Below, one piece after another: positions 1 to 5,613 of a stretch of 5,627 nt of DNA. Location of the stretch: positions 1 through 5,627 of the forward strand of contig BTUV01000141.1 of NCBI GenBank assembly GCA_045863035.1, in the 5' to 3' direction. Both the position numbers and the translations under genes were made by a program. Position 1 is the first letter of the stretch, and every line of letters starts with the position of its first letter. The notes below the pieces were generated by a model. It was not told the origin of the DNA. It saw nothing but the letters and a program-made list of their open reading frames with translations, and ran no database searches. The DNA comes from H2-BAC3 sp045863035 (GTDB taxonomy: Bacteria; Bacteroidota; Ignavibacteria; Ignavibacteriales; Ignavibacteriaceae).

Positions 1-31
1 TGCTCCCTTCCCATCACCGCGGATGTATATA

Positions 32-45
32 TAACCGCGCGGTTA
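32..45. repeat. 14-bp perfect palindrome, possible protein-binding site
   Basis: TAACCGCGCGGTTA reads the same on both strands. It lies between AT-rich stretches (TATATATA on the left, GATATATATC at 54-63 on the right). No T-run follows on either strand, so it does not look like an intrinsic terminator. It sits downstream of the DUF1761 gene on the minus strand. It could be a dimeric regulator site for a gene beyond the left edge, or simply a chance GC palindrome; the role is unknown. Confidence 0.3.
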
Positions 46-66
46 AACGCTTAGATATATATCAAT

Positions 67-101
67 ATTACTAATTACTCATTACTCATTACTAATTATT
101 A
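67..101. repeat. Heptamer tandem array, five units (35 bp)
   Basis: Five consecutive 7-bp units are visible: ATTACTA, ATTACTC, ATTACTC, ATTACTA, ATTATTA. The array reaches the stop codon of the DUF1761 gene: on the minus strand the gene ends TGG AAG TAA TAA, and both TAA triplets belong to, or border, the last units. It resembles the short tandemly repeated heptamers known between genes in some bacteria. A second five-unit array with a related but different heptamer lies at 5231-5265. Function is unknown; replication slippage could change the copy number. Confidence 0.7.
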
Positions 102-503
102 CTTCCATGCTCCGAGTATGGCTCCCATCAGTGTCAGACTGATTACCTGATAGCCGGCATGGATGAGCATATATTTCCATGATCTTCTTTCAAAGAGGGA
201 AAGGATAAACGTTGACATGGCAACCCAGCCAAATCCGGTGAGGAAGCCGTAAAGGGCGCCCATTTGTAAATCTATTGAGGGGTCAGCGATAAAGTAGGCA
301 AGGTTAAGTGCCATAATAAAAGAATAAACAAAAGTGAGACCGAAGATTTTTACCATATTTGCGTCTTTCAGGTCTTCCTCCCTGAGCCCCGCTTCGATCA
401 TCCATTGTTTAGCCAAAAGCATGGGGGAATACCATAGACCACCGACCAGAAAAGATGATATTGCAGCTACTATAACTGCGGGCCAGTTAATGTTGATTTC
501 CAT
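99..503 (-). CDS. DUF1761 family four-helix membrane protein
   Basis: This 134-residue protein is very hydrophobic and matches my recollection of the DUF1761 family (full-length members are about 130-140 residues). Four membrane segments can be read: residues about 7-30, 53-72, 82-104 and 111-133. The first carries GGLWYSP (21-27), typical of the family; the third and fourth hold GFLTGFGW and the family-like ending LMGAILGAW, with FERR (104-107) in the loop between. The ATG at 503 is supported by AAAGGA eight bases upstream on the minus strand. The biochemical role of the family is not established. The gene stands alone and is divergent from the DUF3078 gene. Its stop codon lies inside a heptamer array, so the 3' end abuts repetitive DNA. 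Confidence 0.85.
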   Translation of the reverse strand: MEININWPAVIVAAISSFLVGGLWYSPMLLAKQWMIEAGLREEDLKDANMVKIFGLTFVYSFIMALNLAYFIADPSIDLQMGALYGFLTGFGWVAMSTFILSLFERRSWKYMLIHAGYQVISLTLMGAILGAWK

Positions 504-798
504 TGCGTTTTTCCTTTTTTTTGATTGGTTGGTAATTGAGTTTATCTGCGAACACTGTTACATACGTACGAACGGAATTAGCCGCGGATGGGAGACGCAT
601 CCGGAGCTTGAATAAAGCCGGAGAGCCATCAAGAATAGAACACGACTGACCGGACAAGCTGAGATTGACCGGCAGATTATTGCTTTCAGAGGGAAAGATT
701 ATACACACATAGAAAAATAAACACTTGGGAGATAATGAACAAATAAATACTTTACGAACATGATATTAAAAATTTTCCGGAATAAATAAACAGCATCT
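504..798. other. Divergent intergenic region with a coding-like patch
   Basis: This 295-bp spacer separates the DUF1761 and DUF3078 genes and must hold both their promoters. The part at about 560-700 is clearly richer in GC than the flanks and looks unlike an ordinary spacer. On the plus strand the frame from 616 to the TAA at 718-720 is open, has no ATG, and reads like a protein tail (…TGQAEIDRQIIAFRGKDY…). The frame from 575 is open to the TGA at 647. There is also a 6-bp hairpin (CGGATG 585-590 with CATCCG 598-603) and a direct repeat TGACCGG at 647-653 and 666-672. The patch could be a decayed gene or a structured leader; I cannot identify it. No tRNA and no clear promoter consensus are visible. 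Confidence 0.35.
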
Positions 799-1632
799 AT
801 GAAACAGATAATCATTTTTCTCGTTCTTTTTTCGGCTCATATTTTTTCGCAGGATAGCATCCCTCCATCGTGGAATTATTCAGCGGTAACTTCGTTCAAT
901 ATTAATCAGGTCTCACTGACCAACTGGGCTCAGGGTGGCGATAATCTTTTTGCGTGGACCATCATTGGTAACTTTGGCGCTGAATACAAAGGAGATAAAT
1001 GGATAAGCAAAAACAGTATGAAACTTGCCTTTGGAAGAACCAAACAGGGGGACGCGGATTTCAGAACAAATGATAATGAGTTTTATCTGGAAAACCTTCT
1101 CGCTTATAATGTGGGTTGGAAAGTTGACCCGTACTTCGCTAACACCGTCCGCTCATCGCTTACGGATGGATATGATTATAAAAATCCGCTTGCCCCCCGC
1201 ATAGCGGGATTTTTTGATCCCGGATATATTACTCAGTCCCTCGGTTTTGCGTATAACCCAAACGCCAATTTTGACACACGTCTTGGTGTGGCGTTTCAGG
1301 AAGTGTTTACCAATAAATTCAGAAACTACTCTGATGACCCAAACACAACCGATAAGGTTGAGGCCTTTAAATTAGATACCGGTCTTGAGTCGGTAACCAA
1401 TGCAAAGTATAACCTTGATGTAAACCTGGTTCTTGACAGCAAGCTGCGGCTCTTCACCAGATTTAACTCGCTTGATGTGTGGGATATCCGGTGGGATAAC
1501 ACAGTTACCGCAAAAGTAAGTAAATACATCAATGTTAATCTGAATGTACTGATGCTCTACGAAAAGAATATTTCCCCCAAGACCCAGCTTAAGCAGGCGC
1601 TTCAGCTTGGAATCACTTACGCATTCTTATAA
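799..1632 (+). CDS. DUF3078 domain protein, secreted, probable outer-membrane beta-rich protein
   Basis: This 277-residue protein starts with a classical signal peptide: Lys2, a hydrophobic core IIIFLVLFSAHIF, and likely cleavage near FS-Q at 17-19. There is no lipobox cysteine. The mature part begins with the DUF3078 hallmark, W25-N-Y-S followed by N42-WAQGGDN-49. The rest is rich in aromatic and Asn/Asp residues with alternating polar and hydrophobic stretches, as expected of a beta-barrel or beta-rich envelope protein, and it ends in a strand-like GITYAFL. DUF3078 occurs widely in Bacteroidota-type genomes and has no known biochemical role. Translation starts at ATG 799 without a recognisable Shine-Dalgarno sequence; the upstream in-frame ATG at 760 is closed by a TAA at 787. 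mscL follows after 21 bp, suggesting co-transcription. Confidence 0.85.
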   Translation: MKQIIIFLVLFSAHIFSQDSIPPSWNYSAVTSFNINQVSLTNWAQGGDNLFAWTIIGNFGAEYKGDKWISKNSMKLAFGRTKQGDADFRTNDNEFYLENLLAYNVGWKVDPYFANTVRSSLTDGYDYKNPLAPRIAGFFDPGYITQSLGFAYNPNANFDTRLGVAFQEVFTNKFRNYSDDPNTTDKVEAFKLDTGLESVTNAKYNLDVNLVLDSKLRLFTRFNSLDVWDIRWDNTVTAKVSKYINVNLNVLMLYEKNISPKTQLKQALQLGITYAFL

Positions 1633-1653
1633 CAAAAACAAGGAAAACAAATC

Positions 1654-2055
1654 ATGAGTCTCCTGAAAGAATTCAAGGAGTTTGCAAACAGAGGAAGCAT
1701 TGTTGACCTGGCAACAGGTGTAATCATTGGCGGAGCGTTTGGCAAAATAGTCAGCTCATTTGTTAATGACATTATTATGCCTCCTATAGGGCTGCTTCTG
1801 GGCGACCTGCCGCTGAAGGATCTTAAGTTTGTGCTTAAAGAGACAGCCGAAGGGAATCCGGTCACCCTTAATTATGGAAACTTCCTGCTTGCCACAGTAG
1901 ATTTTCTCATTATCGCATGGGTAATTTTTCTGATGCTTAAAGGCCTCAACTCCTTAAAGAAAAAGGAAGAAGCCAAACCCGCAGCCGCGCCTCCTCCTCC
2001 GGCAGAGGATGTGGTGTTGCTGAGAGAAATACGCGACCTGCTTAAAAAACAGTAA
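1654..2055 (+). CDS. mscL: Large-conductance mechanosensitive channel MscL
   Basis: MscL is a homopentameric inner-membrane channel that opens under extreme membrane tension and releases solutes during hypo-osmotic shock. This 133-residue protein is close to the E. coli length (136) and aligns almost without gaps. The N-terminal amphipathic helix is LLKEFKEFANRG (3-14). TM1, about 16-44, holds the pore constriction (L19, A20, T21, G22, where E. coli has V21) and the signature GVIIGGAFGKIV, followed by NDIIMPP. A periplasmic loop (about 46-73) follows, then TM2, about 75-100, with FLLATVDFLIIAWVIF. The cytoplasmic end has a KKKEE cluster, a Pro/Ala linker and the conserved helix LLREIRDLL. AAGGA ends nine bases before the ATG, fixing the start. 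It probably shares a transcript with the DUF3078 gene. Confidence 0.97.
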   Translation: MSLLKEFKEFANRGSIVDLATGVIIGGAFGKIVSSFVNDIIMPPIGLLLGDLPLKDLKFVLKETAEGNPVTLNYGNFLLATVDFLIIAWVIFLMLKGLNSLKKKEEAKPAAAPPPPAEDVVLLREIRDLLKKQ

Positions 2056-2077
2056 TAATATTCGTAAAGTGAAGCCG

Positions 2078-2101
2078 GTCAGAACAGATATCTTGTCAGA
2101 A
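2078..2101 (+). promoter_or_regulatory. Possible operator upstream of the XRE gene
   Basis: Two copies of GTCAGAA (2078-2084 and 2095-2101) flank the 8-bp palindrome AGATATCT (2086-2093). A third GTCAGAA lies just inside the gene at 2157-2163. Small XRE regulators commonly bind paired or palindromic sites in front of their own gene, so this could be an autoregulatory site. The assignment is inference from position and repetition only. Confidence 0.25.
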
Positions 2102-2130
2102 GGCAAAGGAAAGCTGAGAGGTTGAGTAAT

Positions 2131-2463
2131 ATGTCCTACGGAAGCAGCCATAATCTGTCAGAAAAAACCAATGATGAATTGGTGACCGCCGTTTGTCATG
2201 CTCTCAGAGATATGAGAAAGGAGCAGTCGCTTTCTCAGGAAGAACTCTCGCGCCGCTCCGGTGTGGATAGGGTTACTATCAGCCGGACAGAGAAAGGCAG
2301 ACCGGCTTCACTACTTACGGTAATCCAGCTCTTGAGAGGGCTTGGAAGATTAGATTTACTGAATTATTGGTTTAATAATGACAATATTACGCATGATAGT
2401 CCATTGGCGGTTTCGGAAAGCGATAAGAAGGAGCAACCTAAGGGGGAATATCCCGATTGGTAG
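2131..2463 (+). CDS. XRE/HipB-like helix-turn-helix regulator, no toxin partner
   Basis: This 110-residue protein carries one XRE-type (lambda Cro/C1) helix-turn-helix domain at about residues 17-72. The DNA-reading part is SLSQEELSRRSGVDRVTISRTEKG (33-56), where Q36 and the VDRVTISRTE recognition helix are typical. The next stretch, LLTVIQLLRGLGRLDLL, matches the small HTH proteins often found as HipB-like antitoxins. The tail (about 82-110) is charged and probably disordered. I choose ATG 2131: AGAGG (2117-2121) ends nine bases before it. An in-frame TTG at 2122 would add three residues but has no space for a ribosome site. No HipA kinase or other toxin lies nearby, so it may be a solitary regulator or a remnant. 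The target genes are unknown; autoregulation is plausible. Confidence 0.8.
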   Translation: MSYGSSHNLSEKTNDELVTAVCHALRDMRKEQSLSQEELSRRSGVDRVTISRTEKGRPASLLTVIQLLRGLGRLDLLNYWFNNDNITHDSPLAVSESDKKEQPKGEYPDW

Positions 2464-2543
2464 GACTCGTAACTGTGTTGAGTAAGGCACTAAACCCACT
2501 TCTGTTTTTATACTGGTTTTAATAAATATCTGATGGCTGAATT

Positions 2544-2906
2544 GTGAAAGATACCAAAAAGCTCATTGTAGTTGGTGACCGTGTTCTGGTAAGACCCGGA
2601 GAGCAGAATGAAAAAACCGCAAGCGGACTTTTTCTTCCTCCCGGTGTGGCTGAGAAAGAGAAAATTCAGACGGGTTATGTTATTAAAGCCGGACCTGGTT
2701 ACCCCATCCCAGCCGTGGTTGAAGATGAGCCGTGGAAAGAAGCAAAGGATTCAATAAAATATATCCCCCTTCAGGCAAAAGAAGGAGATTTTGCTATTTT
2801 TCTGCGCAAAGATGCCTTTGAGATTGAGTATGACGGAGAGAAGTACCTGATACTTTCGCAGTCATCAATCCTTCTACTGATCAGGGAAGATTATTTAGAT
2901 TTTTAA
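2544..2906 (+). CDS. GroES-like co-chaperonin family protein, enlarged variant
   Basis: This 120-residue protein has the GroES fold pattern: GDRVLVRP (11-18), a mobile-loop region EKTASGLFLPPG (23-34), then TGYVIKAGPG (43-52), KEGDFAIFLRKDAFEIEYDGEKYLIL (79-104) and the closing strand SSILLLI (107-113). GroES caps GroEL during ATP-driven folding, contacting it through a hydrophobic tripeptide of the mobile loop; here that would be Leu-Phe-Leu (29-31) rather than the usual Ile-Val-Leu. It is about 23 residues longer than the 97-residue E. coli protein. Extra sequence at about 53-78 sits where the roof hairpin would be. Translation appears to start at GTG 2544, because an in-frame TGA lies at 2538-2540 and no in-frame ATG exists; the ribosome site is weak. 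There is no groEL alongside. It may be a divergent second co-chaperonin rather than the main GroES. Confidence 0.82.
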   Translation: MKDTKKLIVVGDRVLVRPGEQNEKTASGLFLPPGVAEKEKIQTGYVIKAGPGYPIPAVVEDEPWKEAKDSIKYIPLQAKEGDFAIFLRKDAFEIEYDGEKYLILSQSSILLLIREDYLDF

Positions 2907-2935
2907 ACAAACCCCATACATACTGGGGGGGGGTT
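2905..2935 (-). terminator. Possible intrinsic terminator of the decarboxylase-MlaF transcript
   Basis: On the minus strand AACCCC (2935-2930) can pair with GGGGTT (2915-2910), followed by TGTTTA, a T-rich tail. The loop includes part of a nine-base C run (G9 at 2925-2933 on the plus strand), which allows alternative pairings. It lies about 65 bp beyond the MlaF stop codon and next to the end of the convergent GroES-like gene. The T-tail is interrupted, so strength is uncertain. The remaining spacer up to 3000 holds only a CCCGCGGG palindrome (2981-2988). Confidence 0.4.
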
Positions 2936-3000
2936 ACTCCTAAGCTACAGAGCAAGATATGCCGGAGCTGAGACTACTCTCCCGCGGGGCTGGTGCTTTA

Positions 3001-3735
3001 TTAGATGGTCTCCGTCCGCTTAATAAAATCATAAATCGTCTGGTCTTTTGAGTTGAGCAGTTCATCCGGTGTGCCGGTGAAGTAAACTTTCCCCTCATGC
3101 ATCATGGCAACGCGGTCGGCTACATTTTTAACGCTGAACATATCATGTGTAACCACAATGGAGGTTACTTTAAGACGTCCGGCTAATTCTTTGATAAGGT
3201 CATCAATATTGTCAGACATGATGGGGTCAAGCCCGGTAGTGGGTTCATCGTAGAGTATATACTGCGGATTCATAATCAAAGCGCGTGCAAGCCCAACGCG
3301 TTTTCTCATTCCGCCGGAAAGTTCGCTTGGTTTGTTTTTCTGAATACCGGGGAGGCCAACCATTTCAAGTTTTTCTGCCACAGATTTATCCATCTCGCTC
3401 TGGCTGACTTTCTGTCCGGACTCAACTATGGGGAGCATCACGTTTTCCTCAACGGTCATTGAGTCGAAGAGTGCAGCGCCCTGAAAAAGGAAACCAAACA
3501 TCTTGCGGATTTCGTATAGTTCTTTTTCCTTTAGCTCGCGGATGAGTTTTCCCTGCACATATACATCCCCCTCGTCCGGTGTGAGCAGCCCGACTATGTG
3601 TTTGAGCATCACGCTTTTACCGCAGCCGCTCCGGCCAATAATAACAAGGGTTTCGTTATCGGGGATGCTCAGGTCAACGCCTTTGAGCACCTGTTTTGAG
3701 CCGAACGCCTTCTTTAATCCTTTAATTTCAATCAT
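3001..3735 (-). CDS. ABC transporter ATP-binding protein, MlaF/Ttg2A-type (lipid transport)
   Basis: This 244-residue ATPase has every catalytic motif of an ABC nucleotide-binding domain: Walker A GRSGCGKS (34-41), Q-loop Q85, signature LSGGMRKRV (139-147), Walker B YILYDE (159-164), D-loop GLDP (168-171) and switch His197 in VVTHD. The signature LSGGMRKRVGLARA and the segment MFGFLFQGAALFDSMTVEENV are typical of the MlaF/Ttg2A group, which powers phospholipid movement between the inner and outer membranes with the permease MlaE and the MCE protein MlaD. Neither partner is in the window: the upstream gene is a decarboxylase and the downstream gene is convergent. The ATG at 3735 overlaps the decarboxylase end by 8 bp (ATGATTGA), with no good Shine-Dalgarno sequence, so translation is probably coupled. 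Substrate assignment rests on family resemblance. Confidence 0.88.
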   Translation of the reverse strand: MIEIKGLKKAFGSKQVLKGVDLSIPDNETLVIIGRSGCGKSVMLKHIVGLLTPDEGDVYVQGKLIRELKEKELYEIRKMFGFLFQGAALFDSMTVEENVMLPIVESGQKVSQSEMDKSVAEKLEMVGLPGIQKNKPSELSGGMRKRVGLARALIMNPQYILYDEPTTGLDPIMSDNIDDLIKELAGRLKVTSIVVTHDMFSVKNVADRVAMMHEGKVYFTGTPDELLNSKDQTIYDFIKRTETI

Positions 3736-5191
3736 ACGATTCTAATTTAAATAGCAGTTCATTAATATAGTAAAAATCATTGAGCGAATACCAGTGCTTC
3801 ATAAAAACAGAACGGAGGGTGACCAATTGTTCGGAGCCCGATGCCCGGCTGAACAGTTTTTGTGTGACTGACGGGGGGACGATAAACTTAGAGAGGATGA
3901 ACTCCGGTTTTTCTGCCTCGAGGGAGTTTTCATGATAGACGTTAAGCGATGCCCTGCTGACTGCTTCAACCGTATCTTCGTGAGCGGTTTTCCAGAAACA
4001 GCATATATCAAGATCGGGTGTGGTTAAGTTCCGGTATTTCCCGCTCTGATTAATCCCGCGGGTGAAGTATTGTGCAGAATCTAAGGATGACTTTAGCAGC
4101 ACGCCGAGGCCGGTTGAGTTAGGTGGAAGCACTTTATACGTCAGATAACATGCCGCAGCCATTGCACCCGGGCGAGAGCCCTCTAGCGAAAACATTCCGA
4201 TATTAGGTTTGTCCGTGATGTGATAGGTGTATGGCGCGGTGTTAAGAATTGCCTGGCGCAGCTTTTCATCTTTATATACAACTGCTCCGGCCCCGTAAGA
4301 AACAGAGCCCTGTTTATGCGGGTCAATAGTGATGGAGTCGGCTTCCTGCATATCATTGAGCGCGGTATATACATAGTTGGAAATACCATTAATCTTTTGC
4401 TGTGGTAAGACCTGATATATATCATCAAGAATAACCGAACGGAAGAAGCCTCCGTAAGCGGCATCAATGTGGAGGTGAAATCCGTACCGGTCACGAAGCG
4501 TAAGTATCGCGCTGATATCATCGATGCTGCCGGTTCCGGTTGAGCCGATGTTAGCAACCACACAGAGCGCTTTCTCCTTCTTAAGCCGGTCTTCAAGCGC
4601 GTTAAGATCCATCCTGAATGAAGCATCAACGGGAATTTCGGCAAAGTTGCACATACCGAGTATCTGACAGATGCGTTTCCAGGAGTAGTGAGAAACTTCG
4701 CTGAAAAGCACCACGCCGCCTTCGGGATAGGTATCACGCACAGCCCAGAGCGCTTCCAGATTGGCAAGCGAGCCGCCTGAGCAGAGGTGACCCCATCCTG
4801 TTTTAAAGCCGCACATTTTAAGGAGCAGGTCGGTTACCTCCATTTCCATCTCTGTGGTGACCGGACCCCCCTCGTAAGCGTGATTATTAGGATTGCTGAG
4901 CATAAAAGCCAGATACCCCAGCGGAACGGTAAGCGCAGGGTCTTTAAGCATCTGAGCGCTGTATCTGGGGTGAAAATAAGGGGGATTGCTGTTACATCGC
5001 AGTAAAAAGGCCTCAAGTTCGGTCTGGAGCTTCACTGCGCTGTAGCTTTCGGGATACAAAGAGTTATCAGTAAAATATGAATTTGCCCGAAATTGAATAT
5101 GATGCGTTAGCACACGATTCAGTAAATCGGTAAACGCCTCGTGGTTTTCTGCCCGCGGACCAAGAAATGCGGAAAATGCTTCATCAATCAT
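3728..5191 (-). CDS. Group II PLP-dependent amino-acid decarboxylase
   Basis: This 487-residue enzyme has the full set of motifs of the glutamate/tyrosine/aromatic amino-acid decarboxylase family, which removes the alpha-carboxyl group using pyridoxal phosphate. Visible motifs are NPNNHAYEGGPVTTEME (100-116), the cofactor phosphate loop SGGSLANLEALW (138-149), His168 in SHYSW stacking on the ring, HIDAAYGG (241-248) with Asp243 to pair with the pyridine nitrogen, DPHKQG (290-295) with Lys293 as the Schiff-base lysine, and EGSRPGA (337-343). SGGSLANLEALW resembles tyrosine-decarboxylase-like and PanP-like members, but the substrate cannot be read from sequence; glutamate, aspartate and aromatic amino acids are all possible. 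It is intact and likely cytosolic. ATG 5191 is chosen as the first Met of the open frame; no Shine-Dalgarno is seen. It is the first gene of a two-gene transcript with the MlaF-type ATPase. Confidence 0.9.
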   Translation of the reverse strand: MIDEAFSAFLGPRAENHEAFTDLLNRVLTHHIQFRANSYFTDNSLYPESYSAVKLQTELEAFLLRCNSNPPYFHPRYSAQMLKDPALTVPLGYLAFMLSNPNNHAYEGGPVTTEMEMEVTDLLLKMCGFKTGWGHLCSGGSLANLEALWAVRDTYPEGGVVLFSEVSHYSWKRICQILGMCNFAEIPVDASFRMDLNALEDRLKKEKALCVVANIGSTGTGSIDDISAILTLRDRYGFHLHIDAAYGGFFRSVILDDIYQVLPQQKINGISNYVYTALNDMQEADSITIDPHKQGSVSYGAGAVVYKDEKLRQAILNTAPYTYHITDKPNIGMFSLEGSRPGAMAAACYLTYKVLPPNSTGLGVLLKSSLDSAQYFTRGINQSGKYRNLTTPDLDICCFWKTAHEDTVEAVSRASLNVYHENSLEAEKPEFILSKFIVPPSVTQKLFSRASGSEQLVTLRSVFMKHWYSLNDFYYINELLFKLESYD

Positions 5192-5230
5192 AAAAAGCCG
5201 TATTTTTAGCGGACAAAATAGGGAAAAGAA

Positions 5231-5265
5231 TTATGAAGTATGAATTATGAAGTATGAATTGTGAA
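5231..5265. repeat. Heptamer tandem array, five units (35 bp)
   Basis: Five 7-bp units are visible: TTATGAA, GTATGAA, TTATGAA, GTATGAA, TTGTGAA. The alternating first base makes it read as a 14-bp repeat. It fills the middle of the 113-bp spacer between the divergent decarboxylase and the 102-residue hypothetical gene, where promoters of both would be expected, so unit number could influence promoter spacing. It has the same length and period as the array at 67-101, with a related AT-rich unit. Confidence 0.7.
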
Positions 5266-5304
5266 ATTTTACTCTATTGAGAAACTTTTTAATTGGATAG
5301 TTAA

Positions 5305-5613
5305 ATGACGATAAATGAGCTTAAAGGTTTAAAAGCTGAGGAACCGGCCGAGGATGAAAAACCTCTTGTGATGGCGATGTGGTATGACCTTAACGGGAAT
5401 TGGGAGCGGGCGCATCAGATTACCCAGGAGGTTGAAGGAACACAAGCAGCACAAGTGCATGCCTGTCTCCACCGCAAAGAGGGTGACCGGTGGAATGCTG
5501 AGTACTGGTACTGCCGGGCCGGAGAGCAGCCCTTTACCGGAGTGCTTGATGAGGAAGCGGAGTATATACTTAATGAAGTATTAGATAACGAGTTAAATTC
5601 TTCGCAAAAGTGA
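5305..5613 (+). CDS. Conserved hypothetical protein, small helical (TPR-like) protein
   Basis: This 102-residue soluble protein has no signal peptide or membrane segment. After an acidic, probably flexible start (1-19), it shows two helix-turn-helix-like units: LVMAMWYDLNGNWERAHQI (21-39) and VHACLHRKEGDRWNAEYWY (51-69) followed by CRAG. The pattern W-x-D-x-x-G-x-W-x-x-A-H and the block HRKEGD-x-x-NA-x-YWY-x-RAG recall a family of uncharacterised small proteins I believe is widespread in bacteria; the spacing resembles tetratricopeptide or Sel1-like hairpins. The function is unknown. The acidic tail (about 82-98) contains VLDEEAEYILNEVLDNEL. ATG 5305 has only a weak GGAT upstream. The stop TGA overlaps a possible GTG start at 5610, so it may lead an operon running off the right edge. 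Confidence 0.75.
   Translation: MTINELKGLKAEEPAEDEKPLVMAMWYDLNGNWERAHQITQEVEGTQAAQVHACLHRKEGDRWNAEYWYCRAGEQPFTGVLDEEAEYILNEVLDNELNSSQK

Noticed and set aside
487..708. A 73-codon minus-strand frame in the divergent spacer
   Set aside because: It has no ribosome site, overlaps the start of the DUF1761 gene, and its product has no family-like pattern.
725..755. Bacteroidota-type promoter (TTG, 20 bp, TACTTTAC) in front of the DUF3078 gene
   Set aside because: The spacing fits, but the second element differs from TAnnTTTG at two positions, so it is too weak to annotate.
2122..2130. TTG start for the XRE gene, three codons upstream
   Set aside because: The AGAGG ribosome site directly abuts this TTG, leaving no spacer, whereas the ATG at 2131 has nine bases.
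2492..2520. Terminator between the XRE and GroES-like genes (AAACC with GGTTT)
   Set aside because: The stem is only 5 bp, AT-rich and has an 18-base loop; it is unlikely to be stable.
4183..4767. A 194-codon minus-strand open frame overlapping the decarboxylase
   Set aside because: It lies wholly within the decarboxylase in another frame of the same strand, and the decarboxylase has all its catalytic motifs. The alternative product is rich in Arg, Ser and Thr with no recognisable domain.
5231..5265. CRISPR-like or attachment-site repeat
   Set aside because: The units are 7 bp, directly tandem and without spacers, and no cas, integrase or tRNA gene is present.
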